A stretch of DNA of 39,258 nt from Candidatus Coprenecus merdigallinarum (GTDB taxonomy: Bacteria; Bacteroidota; Bacteroidia; Bacteroidales; UBA932): positions 1-39,258 of the forward strand of contig DVGV01000014.1 of assembly GCA_018712545.1 (NCBI GenBank), in the 5' to 3' direction. A model generated the notes under the pieces. The model was given only the letters and a program-made list of their open reading frames with translations. It ran no database searches and was not told the origin of the DNA. The position numbers and the translations under genes are program-made. Each line of letters begins with the position of its first letter. Within the stretch, counting starts at the first letter, position 1. Of the stretch, positions 8,843 to 17,312 are shown one piece after another.

Positions 8843-10080
8843 GCAGGGGACACAGACTCGAGATAATGGCCCCGGCCGGATGCTTCGAGGCCCTCACCGC
8901 CGCGGTGCAGGGCGGAGCCGATTCGGTGTATTTCGGGGTGGAGGACCTGAACATGCGGTCCCACAGCGCGAACAATTTTACCCTGGCCGACCTTCCGGAG
9001 ATAGTCCGCTACTGCTCGGAGCACGATGTCAAGACCTACCTGGCCCTGAACATTATTCTCTACGACGAGGACGTGCCCAAGGCCTACAGCACCCTCGACG
9101 CCGCCAAGGCCGCGGGAGTCACGGCCGTCATTGCCTCAGACATCACCACTATAGAGTATGCCCGCCGCATCGGTCTGGAGGTACATATCTCCACCCAGCT
9201 CAATATCTCCAACACCGAGGCCCTGCGCTTCTACTCGCAGTATGCCGACGTGGTGGTCCTCGCCCGGGAGCTCAACCTGGAGCAGGTCAGGACCATCAGC
9301 GACCGTATCGCCTCGGAGGGCATCACCGGGCCTTCGGGCCGTCCGGTGCAGATCGAGATGTTCTGCCACGGGGCCCTGTGCATGGCCGTCTCGGGCAAAT
9401 GCTATCTGAGCCTGCACGAGAACGGCAAGTCGGCCAACCGCGGCTCCTGCCTCCAGCTCTGCCGCCGGGGCTACCGCGTCACTGACCTCGAGACAGGCTA
9501 CGAACTGGAGATAGACAACAAGTACATCATGTCCCCCAAGGACCTGTGCACCATAGAATTTCTGGACAAGATGGCCGCAGCCGGCGTATCGGTGTTCAAG
9601 ATCGAGGGCCGCGCCCGTCCGGCGGAGTATGTGCAGAAGGTGGTCAGCGCCTACCGGGCCGCCGCCGATGCCGTGGAGGCCGGTACCTTCACCTCGGAGT
9701 TCGGGGCCTCGTTCCGGGACCAGCTCTCGCAGGTGTTCAACCGCGGCTTCTGGGACGGTTACTACCAGGGTGCCCGTCTGGGCGAGTGGAGCAGCGTCTA
9801 CGGCAGCAGTGCGACCATGAAGAAGGTCTATGCCGGCAAGGTGAACAATTATTTCTCCAATCTCGGAGTGGCCGAGATCCTGGTCGAGGCCGCCCCGCTG
9901 AAAGTCGGTCAGCACATACTCATCATCGGCCCCACCACCGGAGTAGTCGAGATGGACATCCCCGAGATCCGCGTTGACCTCGTCCCCTCCGACACCGCTC
10001 CCCAGGGTGTCGCCTGTTCCATCCCCGTACCCTCCCGTGTCCGCCGCGCCGACAAGCTCTATATCTTCGAGCGGAAGTAA
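8839..10080 (+). CDS. U32-family protein, probable tRNA hydroxylation protein (TrhP/YegQ-like)
   Basis: This 413-residue protein has the U32 N-terminal barrel (E-I-M-A-P-A-G...G-A-D-S-V-Y-F-G) and the family cysteine segment E-M-F-C-H-G-A-L-C followed by G-K-C-Y-L-S and N-R-G-S-C-L-Q-L-C-R-R. The C-terminal small domain (about 330-413) follows. U32 proteins were first called peptidases, but characterised members such as TrhP and RlhA introduce hydroxyl groups into tRNA or rRNA using prephenate-derived chemistry and an iron-sulfur cluster. By overall layout this one is closest to TrhP, which makes 5-hydroxyuridine at the tRNA wobble position. Assignment between TrhP and other U32 subfamilies is not certain. 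It is coupled to the preceding isoprenoid gene by a 4-base overlap, with no obvious functional link. Confidence 0.8.
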   Translation: MSRGHRLEIMAPAGCFEALTAAVQGGADSVYFGVEDLNMRSHSANNFTLADLPEIVRYCSEHDVKTYLALNIILYDEDVPKAYSTLDAAKAAGVTAVIASDITTIEYARRIGLEVHISTQLNISNTEALRFYSQYADVVVLARELNLEQVRTISDRIASEGITGPSGRPVQIEMFCHGALCMAVSGKCYLSLHENGKSANRGSCLQLCRRGYRVTDLETGYELEIDNKYIMSPKDLCTIEFLDKMAAAGVSVFKIEGRARPAEYVQKVVSAYRAAADAVEAGTFTSEFGASFRDQLSQVFNRGFWDGYYQGARLGEWSSVYGSSATMKKVYAGKVNNYFSNLGVAEILVEAAPLKVGQHILIIGPTTGVVEMDIPEIRVDLVPSDTAPQGVACSIPVPSRVRRADKLYIFERK

Positions 10081-10084
10081 AACG

Positions 10085-10169
10085 TGTCAAAGTGCGCGTT
10101 TTGAAGAGTGGAAAATATGTCAAAATGCGCGTTTTGGAATGTTAAAAATATGTCGAAATGCGCGTTTTG
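10085..10169 (+). repeat. Three 19-bp iterons with exact 33-bp period upstream of the AAA+ gene
   Basis: Copies are at 10085-10103, 10118-10136 and 10151-10169. The consensus is TGTCAAAATGCGCGTTTTG; copies 1 and 3 each differ by one base. Each contains the near-palindrome AAAA-T-GCGC-G-TTTT. The 14-nt spacers are also related and both end in AAAATA/AAAATA-like sequence. The third copy covers the expected -33 region of the promoter whose -7 box is at 10182-10189, as an operator would. The period corresponds to roughly three helical turns. Confidence 0.8.
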
Positions 10170-10181
10170 GTAGAAATTCGC

Positions 10182-10189
10182 TATATTTG
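10182..10189 (+). promoter_or_regulatory. -7 element of the AAA+/DUF4143 gene
   Basis: TATATTTG is a perfect TAnnTTTG match. It implies transcription starting near 10195 and a leader of about 15 nt. No canonical TTG exists 19-21 nt upstream; that position is occupied by the third iteron. Confidence 0.6.
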
Positions 10190-10209
10190 TCAAGAAAAAT
10201 TCAAGGATT

Positions 10210-11487
10210 ATGGATACTCGTATACTCGAAATGGTCTTGACAGAGCAGGCGGAGGAGATGGAGCGTAAGAAGGCTTTGAAGTTCTGCGACAGGATGGAGG
10301 AGTCTTTGGTGAATCTGGACAGCACTCAGGCTCAGGTAGTAATAGGCGTGAGGAGGAGCGGCAAATCTACCCTGTGTTTCAATGTGTTGAAAAAGGCAGG
10401 GGTGAAATATGCATACGCCAATTTCGATGATGAGCGTCTGGCTGAACTGAAAGGTTCTGACCTGAACAATGTTCTTGAAGTTCTATACAAGATTCACGGA
10501 GACTTCAATTATCTGTTCATAGATGAGATACAGAATATCCCGGAATGGTATCTGTTTGTCAACAGGCTTCTGCGCACAGGTATGCATATCCTTGTCACGG
10601 GTTCCAATGCGAAGCTGCTGAGCGGAGAGCTGGCGTCTCATCTTACTGGCAGGCACAATCCCATACCGCTGTATCCATTTTCATTTGCAGAGTACTGTGA
10701 GTTCAGGAATGTGGACACTAAGAAATTGACGACTCAGGCCGTGGCCCTGCGCCGGGCGGCTTTTGATGATTATCTGAAGCAGGGCGGTTTCCCGGAAGTG
10801 CAGTCTCTTCCGGATACCAGAGGCTATATAACTGCGTTGGTGGACAGTATCCTCAAAAGGGATATCGAGCAGCGTTTCAAGGTAGTGTACAAAGCAGCCT
10901 TTGAGCTCATGACTCACCATCTTCTGAACGTTGTTCCAACAATAGTCTCTGACAGAGCGCTGCAGGCTGACTTCGGTTTCAAATCCGAGCATACTTCACG
11001 GAATTATGTCGGATACCTCAAGCAGGCATATCTTCTGACTGAACTTCACAAGTTCTCCTATAAAAGTTCACTAAGGGTTATAGGCGAAAAACTCTATCCG
11101 ATAGACGTGGCGCTGATGAACAACAGGCCCGAAGCCATGGCAGCGGACAATCTCGGCTGGCGGCTGGAAACGGTGGTGTATCTTGAGCTGCAGCGCCGCT
11201 GCCGACAGGCCGGGCTGGACATTTACTATTTCAGCGACCGCTCCGGTGAATGTGATTTTCTGCTGTGCCGGGACAGGGCTGTCTTGCAGGCAGTTCAGGT
11301 CTCATACGATATCCTTAACCCCAAGACACGCCGCCGCGAGCTTTCCGGTCTGCGTCTTGCCGCCAGACGTACCGGCTGCAAGGAATTGCTGTTGCTCACT
11401 GACCACGAATATGAGGACATTGCCGCAACTGAAGACTGTCCTTCCATTTCAGTCCGACCGGTCTATGACTGGCTGCTGCACCGGTAG
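10210..11487 (+). CDS. AAA+ ATPase with C-terminal DUF4143 domain
   Basis: This 425-residue protein is of the ATP-binding AAA_14/DUF4143 family common in Bacteroidales and archaea. The Walker A is G46-V-R-R-S-G-K52-S-T and the Walker B is Y-L-F-I-D-E-I-Q-N. A sensor-1-like I-L-V-T-G-S-N-A is followed by the family block L-T-G-R-H-N-P-I-P-L-Y-P-F-S-F-A-E-Y. A winged-helix-like linker follows. The DUF4143 domain (about 315-425) is PD-(D/E)XK-like (Y-F-S-D-R-S-G-E-C-D-F-L-L, then Q-A-V-Q-V-S-Y-D). The biochemical role of the family is not established. Its base composition is lower in GC than the housekeeping genes around it, and it stands alone between two operons, consistent with an accessory gene. 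The iterons upstream suggest dedicated regulation. Confidence 0.85.
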   Translation: MDTRILEMVLTEQAEEMERKKALKFCDRMEESLVNLDSTQAQVVIGVRRSGKSTLCFNVLKKAGVKYAYANFDDERLAELKGSDLNNVLEVLYKIHGDFNYLFIDEIQNIPEWYLFVNRLLRTGMHILVTGSNAKLLSGELASHLTGRHNPIPLYPFSFAEYCEFRNVDTKKLTTQAVALRRAAFDDYLKQGGFPEVQSLPDTRGYITALVDSILKRDIEQRFKVVYKAAFELMTHHLLNVVPTIVSDRALQADFGFKSEHTSRNYVGYLKQAYLLTELHKFSYKSSLRVIGEKLYPIDVALMNNRPEAMAADNLGWRLETVVYLELQRRCRQAGLDIYYFSDRSGECDFLLCRDRAVLQAVQVSYDILNPKTRRRELSGLRLAARRTGCKELLLLTDHEYEDIAATEDCPSISVRPVYDWLLHR

Positions 11488-11608
11488 AAGCTAAGTCTTT
11501 CCCGATCTACATGGGCGGGTGTCGAAGTTAGACGGATGATGGGTAAGACTATTATTTATGTTGTGGACAAATTTGAAGTTCAACTTAAAATCCGCCCGAA
11601 AATAATGT

Positions 11609-11616
11609 TACCTTTG
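11609..11616 (+). promoter_or_regulatory. -7 element of the dnaE promoter
   Basis: TACCTTTG matches TAnnTTTG, with TTA instead of TTG about 21 nt upstream (11585-11587). It leaves a leader of about 25 nt before the ATG at 11647. The 159-bp gap before dnaE holds nothing else recognisable. Confidence 0.5.
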
Positions 11617-11646
11617 CAGGACGCAACTTGAAAAATCAACGGAGTT

Positions 11647-14600
11647 ATGTCATTCGCCCACCTGCATGTCCATACCCAGTATTCGATTCTGGACGGTCAG
11701 TCCAAGATAGGGGACCTGATCGATACTGCCGTGGCCAACGGTCAGCCGGCCCTGGCTATCACTGATCACGGGAACATGTTCGGTGTGAAGGAGTTCCTGG
11801 ATACGGTGGCCAAGAAAGGTGTTCCGCTGAAGCCCATCGTGGGCTCGGAGTTCTATGTGGCCGGGGCGAGCCGTTTCGACCGCAAGGGCCGCGAGGACCA
11901 GAGCTCCTACCACCTGATCATGCTGGCCAAGAACATGGACGGCTACCACAACCTCATCAAGCTCTCGTCCAAGGCTTACATCGAGGGTTTCTACTACAAG
12001 CCGCGCATCGACCACGAGCTGATAGAGCAGTACCACGAGGGGGTCGTCTGCTGCTCGGCCTGTCTGGGCGGCGAGGTGCCGCAGGCCATCATGGAGGGAA
12101 AGCCGGAGGAGGCGGAGCGTATAGCGGCGTGGTACAAGTCCATCTTCGGTGACGACTATTATCTGGAGGTGCAGCGCCACGAGACCGACGTGCCCGGAGC
12201 GGAGAAGAGCACCTTCGAGCATCAGCAGCAGGTCAATGCGGTGATCTTCCAGATAGCGGAGAAGCTGGGCATCAAGGTGGTGGCCACAAACGACGTGCAC
12301 TTCGTGCGCAAGGAGGACGGCCCGGCCCATGACCGCCTGATCTGCATCAGCACCAACTCCGACTTCGACGACCCCAAGCGCCTGCGCTACACCCAGCAGG
12401 AATACCTCAAGTCCACCGAGGAGATGTCGGCCATCTTTGCCGACCATCCCGAGGTGATATCCAATACCCTGGAGATCGTGGACAAATGCGAGGTGCTGAA
12501 CCTCAACCATGACCCCATTCTCCCGGTATTCCCCCTCCCGGAGGGATTTACCGATTCCAACGATTATCTGCACCACCTTACCTACGAGGGTGCGCACCGC
12601 CGCTACGGGGAGGACATACCCGAGGCCACGAGGGAGAGGATTGACTTCGAGCTGGCGACGATCAAGAAGATGGGATTCCCCGACTATTTCCTGATAGTTC
12701 AGGATTTTATCAAGGCGGCCCGCAACATGGGTGTCTGGGTGGGGCCCGGACGAGGCTCCGCTGCCGGTTCAGTGGTGGCCTACTGCCTTACGATTACCAA
12801 CATTGACCCGATAAAGTACGACCTCCTGTTCGAGCGTTTCCTGAACCCTGACCGTATCTCCATGCCCGATATCGACATCGACTTCGACGACGAGGGCCGC
12901 TACCGGGTGTTCAAGTACGTGGAGGACAAGTACGGCAAGGACCACGTCTCGCACGTGATTACCTTCGGTACGATGGCCACCAAGAGCGTTATCCGTGACG
13001 TGGGCCGTATCCAGAAGCTGGCCCTGGACCAGACCGACCGCCTGGCCAAGCTGGTGCCGCGCAAGATTACCGTGCAGAAGGAGAAGGAGGTGGATGACCC
13101 CGACCATCCCGGGCAGAAGAAGAAGGTGATGGAGCCCAAGGATGTGGACCCGACGATCAAGCTCTGCCTGGAGAAGGTGCCCGAGTTCAAGGAGGCCTTC
13201 AACAGCGGCGACCAGCTGGTCCACGACACCCTTATGTACGCCGAGCGCCTCGAGGGTACGGTCCGCAACACCGGCGTACACGCCTGCGCCACCATCATCG
13301 GCCGCGATGACCTTACGAACTTCATCCCGCTGAGTACGGCCAAGGACAAGGAGACCGGCAAGGACATCCTCGTCTCGCAGTTCGAGGGCAGCCTCATCGA
13401 GTCGGCGGGCATGCTGAAGATGGACTTCCTCGGGCTGAAGACCCTGACTATACTGAAAGACACGGTGGAGAACATCCGGCAGTCCCGGGGAGTGGACCTG
13501 GATGTCAACACCATACCGATAGACGATGCCGAGACCTATGCGCTGTTCTCGCGGGGCGACACGATAGGCGTGTTCCAGTTCGAGTCCGAAGGTATGCAGA
13601 AATGGCTCATCGAGCTGCAGCCTTCGAGGTTCGAGGACCTTATCGCGATGAACGCCCTCTACCGTCCGGGCCCTATGGACTACATCCCCGACTTCGTAGC
13701 CCGCAAGCACGGCCGGAGCAAGATCGAGTACGACCTGCCCGACATGGAGGAGTACCTGCACGACACTTACGGTGTGACCGTCTACCAGGAGCAGGTCATG
13801 CTGCTGTCCCAGAAGCTGGCAGGCTTCACCAAGGGTAAGGCCGACAAGCTGCGTAAGGCGATGGGAAAGAAGCAGATCAAGGTCATGGCCGAGCTCAAGG
13901 ACGAGTTCTTCGCCGGAGGTCTGGAGCACGGACATCCCGAGGCCATACTCAACAAGATATGGAACGACTGGGAGGCATTCGCATCCTACGCCTTCAACAA
14001 GTCCCACGCCACCTGCTACGCCTGGGTCGGCTACCAGACCGGCTACCTCAAGGCCCACTACCGCGCCGAGTACATGGCCGCCGTCCTGAGCAACAACCTC
14101 AACAACATCGACGAGATCACCAAGTTCATGGACGACTGCCGCCGGGGGGGCATGAAGATTCTTGGCCCGGATGTCAACGAGAGCTACACCAAGTTCACCG
14201 TCAACAAGGACGGCAACATCCGCTTCGGCATGGCCGGCATCAAGGGCATAGGCATCGGGGCGGTGAACAGCATCATAGAGGAGCGCCGCAACAACGGTCC
14301 GTTCAGCGACATCTTCAATTTCATGGAGCGCGTTCCCTCCACCTCCGTCAATAAGAAAGGCGTCGAGGCCCTCGCATACTCCGGAGCATTTGACTCCTTC
14401 CCCGAGATCAACCGCGGCTCCTTTGCGGTGGAGGCCGGAAAGGGGGAGACCTGCCTGGACCTGCTGATCCGCTACGGCTCATTGTTCCAGAAGTCGGCTG
14501 AGTCCATGAAAGGCAGCCTCTTCGGGGACAGCGCTCCGATAGATACCGCCCGTCCTCCGCTCCCGGTCCTTCCGGAATTGGACCAGATAGAGATCCTCAA

Positions 14601-15288
14601 GAAGGAGAAGGAGCTGGTGGGAATGTACATCTCGGCCCATCCCCTCGACCGCTTCCGCTTTGAAATAGAGCATTTTACTACATTGGACCTGCCTTCCTGG
14701 AATGATTACGTGGACAGGGTGAGCACGAGCCGCAACCGGGAGGATTTCGATAAGGACCAATGGATTGCGGGGCTTGTCAGCAGCGTGGAGGTCAGGCCCA
14801 AGGCCAACGGCAACGGGGTATTCTGCCGCCTGACGATAGAGGACTTCAAGGGGTCAACGACATTTGCCCTCTTCGACAAGGACTATGAGGCGGTCAGCGG
14901 CTATCTCCGTCCGCACGAGTTCCTGCTGATGCGGGTCTACGTCGCCCCGCGGTTCAGGAATGTCGGGGACAAGGACAATAAAGTCCTGGAAATCAACGGC
15001 GGCCGCACCAAGGTCCGCGCCGTCTCCCTTTTGGCCAATGTGCGGGAATCGATGGTCAAGGACGTGATAATAGACCTTCCACTGGAAAGGATAGACGCAC
15101 AGCTGCGCAAGGAACTGAAAAAGGCCTTGAGCCGGAATAAGGGCAGGGCGCACGTGACGTTCAACGTCTTCGATACAAAGGAAAGGATCAATGCAGAGTT
15201 TATTTCCCGAAAATACAGCGTCCTGGCATCGGATGAGCTTATAAGCTGGCTCGGCTCGGCCGGACTCAACTACAGAATCAACAAGTAA
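11647..15288 (+). CDS. dnaE: DNA polymerase III alpha subunit
   Basis: This 1213-residue replicative polymerase is of the DnaE type. The N-terminal PHP domain keeps a full set of metal-ligand-like residues: H7/H9 (H-L-H-V-H-T), D16, H41 (T-D-H-G-N-M), E68 (G-S-E-F-Y), H89, C139, and D216/H218 (T-N-D-V-H-F). The palm carries P-D408-I-D410-I-D-F and the third catalytic aspartate D593 (K-M-D-F-L-G-L). A finger motif near residues 670-680 (A-M-N-A-L-Y-R-P-G-P-M) is followed by a helix-hairpin-helix region and a C-terminal OB domain (around 1000-1090). Length is normal. It heads a run of four or five same-strand genes, with fbp 12 bp downstream. Confidence 0.97.
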   Translation: MSFAHLHVHTQYSILDGQSKIGDLIDTAVANGQPALAITDHGNMFGVKEFLDTVAKKGVPLKPIVGSEFYVAGASRFDRKGREDQSSYHLIMLAKNMDGYHNLIKLSSKAYIEGFYYKPRIDHELIEQYHEGVVCCSACLGGEVPQAIMEGKPEEAERIAAWYKSIFGDDYYLEVQRHETDVPGAEKSTFEHQQQVNAVIFQIAEKLGIKVVATNDVHFVRKEDGPAHDRLICISTNSDFDDPKRLRYTQQEYLKSTEEMSAIFADHPEVISNTLEIVDKCEVLNLNHDPILPVFPLPEGFTDSNDYLHHLTYEGAHRRYGEDIPEATRERIDFELATIKKMGFPDYFLIVQDFIKAARNMGVWVGPGRGSAAGSVVAYCLTITNIDPIKYDLLFERFLNPDRISMPDIDIDFDDEGRYRVFKYVEDKYGKDHVSHVITFGTMATKSVIRDVGRIQKLALDQTDRLAKLVPRKITVQKEKEVDDPDHPGQKKKVMEPKDVDPTIKLCLEKVPEFKEAFNSGDQLVHDTLMYAERLEGTVRNTGVHACATIIGRDDLTNFIPLSTAKDKETGKDILVSQFEGSLIESAGMLKMDFLGLKTLTILKDTVENIRQSRGVDLDVNTIPIDDAETYALFSRGDTIGVFQFESEGMQKWLIELQPSRFEDLIAMNALYRPGPMDYIPDFVARKHGRSKIEYDLPDMEEYLHDTYGVTVYQEQVMLLSQKLAGFTKGKADKLRKAMGKKQIKVMAELKDEFFAGGLEHGHPEAILNKIWNDWEAFASYAFNKSHATCYAWVGYQTGYLKAHYRAEYMAAVLSNNLNNIDEITKFMDDCRRGGMKILGPDVNESYTKFTVNKDGNIRFGMAGIKGIGIGAVNSIIEERRNNGPFSDIFNFMERVPSTSVNKKGVEALAYSGAFDSFPEINRGSFAVEAGKGETCLDLLIRYGSLFQKSAESMKGSLFGDSAPIDTARPPLPVLPELDQIEILKKEKELVGMYISAHPLDRFRFEIEHFTTLDLPSWNDYVDRVSTSRNREDFDKDQWIAGLVSSVEVRPKANGNGVFCRLTIEDFKGSTTFALFDKDYEAVSGYLRPHEFLLMRVYVAPRFRNVGDKDNKVLEINGGRTKVRAVSLLANVRESMVKDVIIDLPLERIDAQLRKELKKALSRNKGRAHVTFNVFDTKERINAEFISRKYSVLASDELISWLGSAGLNYRINK

Positions 15289-15300
15289 ACCGTTTGCTAT

Positions 15301-17277
15301 ATGACCAAGGACATCAAGTATCTGGAGTTGCTTTCCAGGAGCTTTCCTACGATTCAGGCTGCAGTTACCGAAATTATCAATCTCGAGGCGATTCTCAACC
15401 TGCCCAAGGGTACGGAACATTTCATGACCGACCTGCACGGCGAGTATGACGCGGTGCAGCATGTGCTGCGCAATGCCTCCGGGGCGATTAAGCGCAAGGT
15501 GGACGAGCTCTTCGGCTTCCAGCTCAAGGAGGAGGAGAAGAAGGAGCTGTGCACCCTCATCTATTATCCCGAGCGCAAGCTCAAGCTGGTCAAGGCCCGG
15601 GAGAAGGATATGGCCGAGTGGTACAGGGTCACTATCGTGAACCTCGTGCGGGTGCTGGTGGCCTCGGCCTCGAAGTACACCCGCTCGAAGGTGAGGAAGG
15701 CCCTGCCTCCGGAATTTTCCTACATCATCGAGGAACTCATACATGAGTCCCTGACCGACAGCAACAAGCACGAGTATATCTACGCTATCCTCAATACCAT
15801 CATAGCCACCGGTTCGGCAGATAAGTTCATCAGCGCCATGGCCTATGTCATCCAGCGGCTGACTGTCGACTCGCTGCACATCATCGGCGACATCTACGAC
15901 CGCGGTCCCGGGGCGCACAAGATCATGGACCTGCTCTGCGAGTACCACAACGTGGACTTCCAGTGGGGCAACCACGACCTGCTCTGGATGGGAGCCGCCG
16001 CAGGCAGCGCCGCCTGCATGGCCAATGTCCTGCGCATCAGCCTCCGCTATGCCAACCTCGAGACCCTCGAAGACGGTTACGGCATCAACCTCCTGCCCCT
16101 GGCCACCTTCGCCATGGATACCTACGGAGACGACCCCTGTGCCTCTTTCCAGCCGAAGCTGGATTCCGGTGCCACCTTCGACGAGAAGACGGTACGCCTC
16201 ATTGCCCAGATGCACAAGGCGATAACCATTATCCAGTTCAAGCTGGAGGGGGAGATAATCCGTCGGCGCAAGGAGTTCGGGATGGCTGACCGCAACCTGC
16301 TGGACAAGATAGATTTTGCCTCCGGAACGGTGCGGATAGGGGACAGGGACTATGCGATGAAGGACATGAATTTCCCCACCGTAGACCCGGCCCATCCCTA
16401 CAAGCTGACGGCCGAGGAGAAAGGGGTGGTCAGCAAGCTTATGGGCAGCTTCACCAACAACGCCCTGCTCGACCGGCATATCCGCTGCCTCTACTCCAAA
16501 GGCTCGCTCTATCTCGTGCGCAACTCCAATCTCCTGTTCCACGGCGCCATGCCCCTCAACGAGGACGGTTCCTTCCACGAGATCAACATCCTCGGCAAGC
16601 CCTACAAGGGCAAGGCCCTCTTCGACATGGTGGACAAGGTGGCGCGTGCCGCCTACTACGAGGACAAGGACGAGAAATACCGCACCTACGCCCGGGACTT
16701 CATGTGGTTCCTCTGGTGCGGACCCTACGCTCCTCCTTTCGACAAGAACAGGATGACCACCTTCGAGCGGTATTTCATCGCCGAAAAGGAGACGCACAAG
16801 GAGAAGCACGGCTGGTACCTGCAGTACCGGGACGACCGGGAGATCTGCGAAAGGATTCTGGCCGAGTTCGGACTTACCGGCGAGCACACCCACATCATCA
16901 ACGGTCATGTGCCGGTCAAGGCCTCCAAGGGCGAGTCTCCTATCAAGGCGGGAGGCAGGCTGCTGGTCATCGACGGCGGCTACTCCAAGGCCTATCAGTC
17001 GACCACCGGTATAGCCGGCTATACCCTGATTTTCAACTCCCACGGTCTTACGCTGGCCCAGCACGAGCCCTTCAAGTCCATCGACAGGGCTGTGCGGGAC
17101 GGGGTGGACATCAAGTCCATGACCACTGTGGTGGACTATCTCGGCAATAGGATGAAAGTCGGTGATACAGACGTGGGTAAGGAGCTCAAGGAGCAGATAC
17201 GGGACCTGACCGCCCTGCTCGAGGCCTACAGGGAGGGAGTCGTTTTTGAGAAAAATATTCCGGTCAATCGCAAATAA
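15301..17277 (+). CDS. fbp: Fructose-1,6-bisphosphatase, class III
   Basis: This 658-residue protein is of the large Firmicutes/Bacteroidota-type FBPase, unrelated to the E. coli enzyme. It belongs to the calcineurin-like metallophosphatases. Visible metal motifs are T-D-L-H-G-E-Y near residue 42, G-D-I-Y-D-R-G-P-G (about 197-205), W-G-N-H-D-L-L-W-M-G (about 221), and late H-I-I-N-G-H-V-P-V-K and D-G-G-Y-S-K motifs. It hydrolyses fructose-1,6-bisphosphate to fructose-6-phosphate in gluconeogenesis in the cytoplasm. Length matches the class (about 640-670). It starts 12 bp after dnaE, which suggests a shared transcript but no functional relation. Confidence 0.95.
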   Translation: MTKDIKYLELLSRSFPTIQAAVTEIINLEAILNLPKGTEHFMTDLHGEYDAVQHVLRNASGAIKRKVDELFGFQLKEEEKKELCTLIYYPERKLKLVKAREKDMAEWYRVTIVNLVRVLVASASKYTRSKVRKALPPEFSYIIEELIHESLTDSNKHEYIYAILNTIIATGSADKFISAMAYVIQRLTVDSLHIIGDIYDRGPGAHKIMDLLCEYHNVDFQWGNHDLLWMGAAAGSAACMANVLRISLRYANLETLEDGYGINLLPLATFAMDTYGDDPCASFQPKLDSGATFDEKTVRLIAQMHKAITIIQFKLEGEIIRRRKEFGMADRNLLDKIDFASGTVRIGDRDYAMKDMNFPTVDPAHPYKLTAEEKGVVSKLMGSFTNNALLDRHIRCLYSKGSLYLVRNSNLLFHGAMPLNEDGSFHEINILGKPYKGKALFDMVDKVARAAYYEDKDEKYRTYARDFMWFLWCGPYAPPFDKNRMTTFERYFIAEKETHKEKHGWYLQYRDDREICERILAEFGLTGEHTHIINGHVPVKASKGESPIKAGGRLLVIDGGYSKAYQSTTGIAGYTLIFNSHGLTLAQHEPFKSIDRAVRDGVDIKSMTTVVDYLGNRMKVGDTDVGKELKEQIRDLTALLEAYREGVVFEKNIPVNRK

Positions 17278-17281
17278 GTGC

Positions 17282-17289
17282 TACATTTG
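17282..17289 (+). promoter_or_regulatory. -7 element before the AspT-like transporter
   Basis: TACATTTG matches TAnnTTTG. No TTG was found at the usual distance. It lies just after the fbp stop and would give a leader of about 18 nt, so the transporter may be transcribed separately from dnaE-fbp. Confidence 0.4.
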
Positions 17290-17312
17290 CGCTCCATTTT
17301 TGAGAATTAGGT

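Noticed and set aside
14854-17064. 736-codon minus-strand frame opposite dnaE and fbp
   Set aside because: It is antisense to two well-recognised genes. Long antisense frames are expected in high-GC coding DNA.
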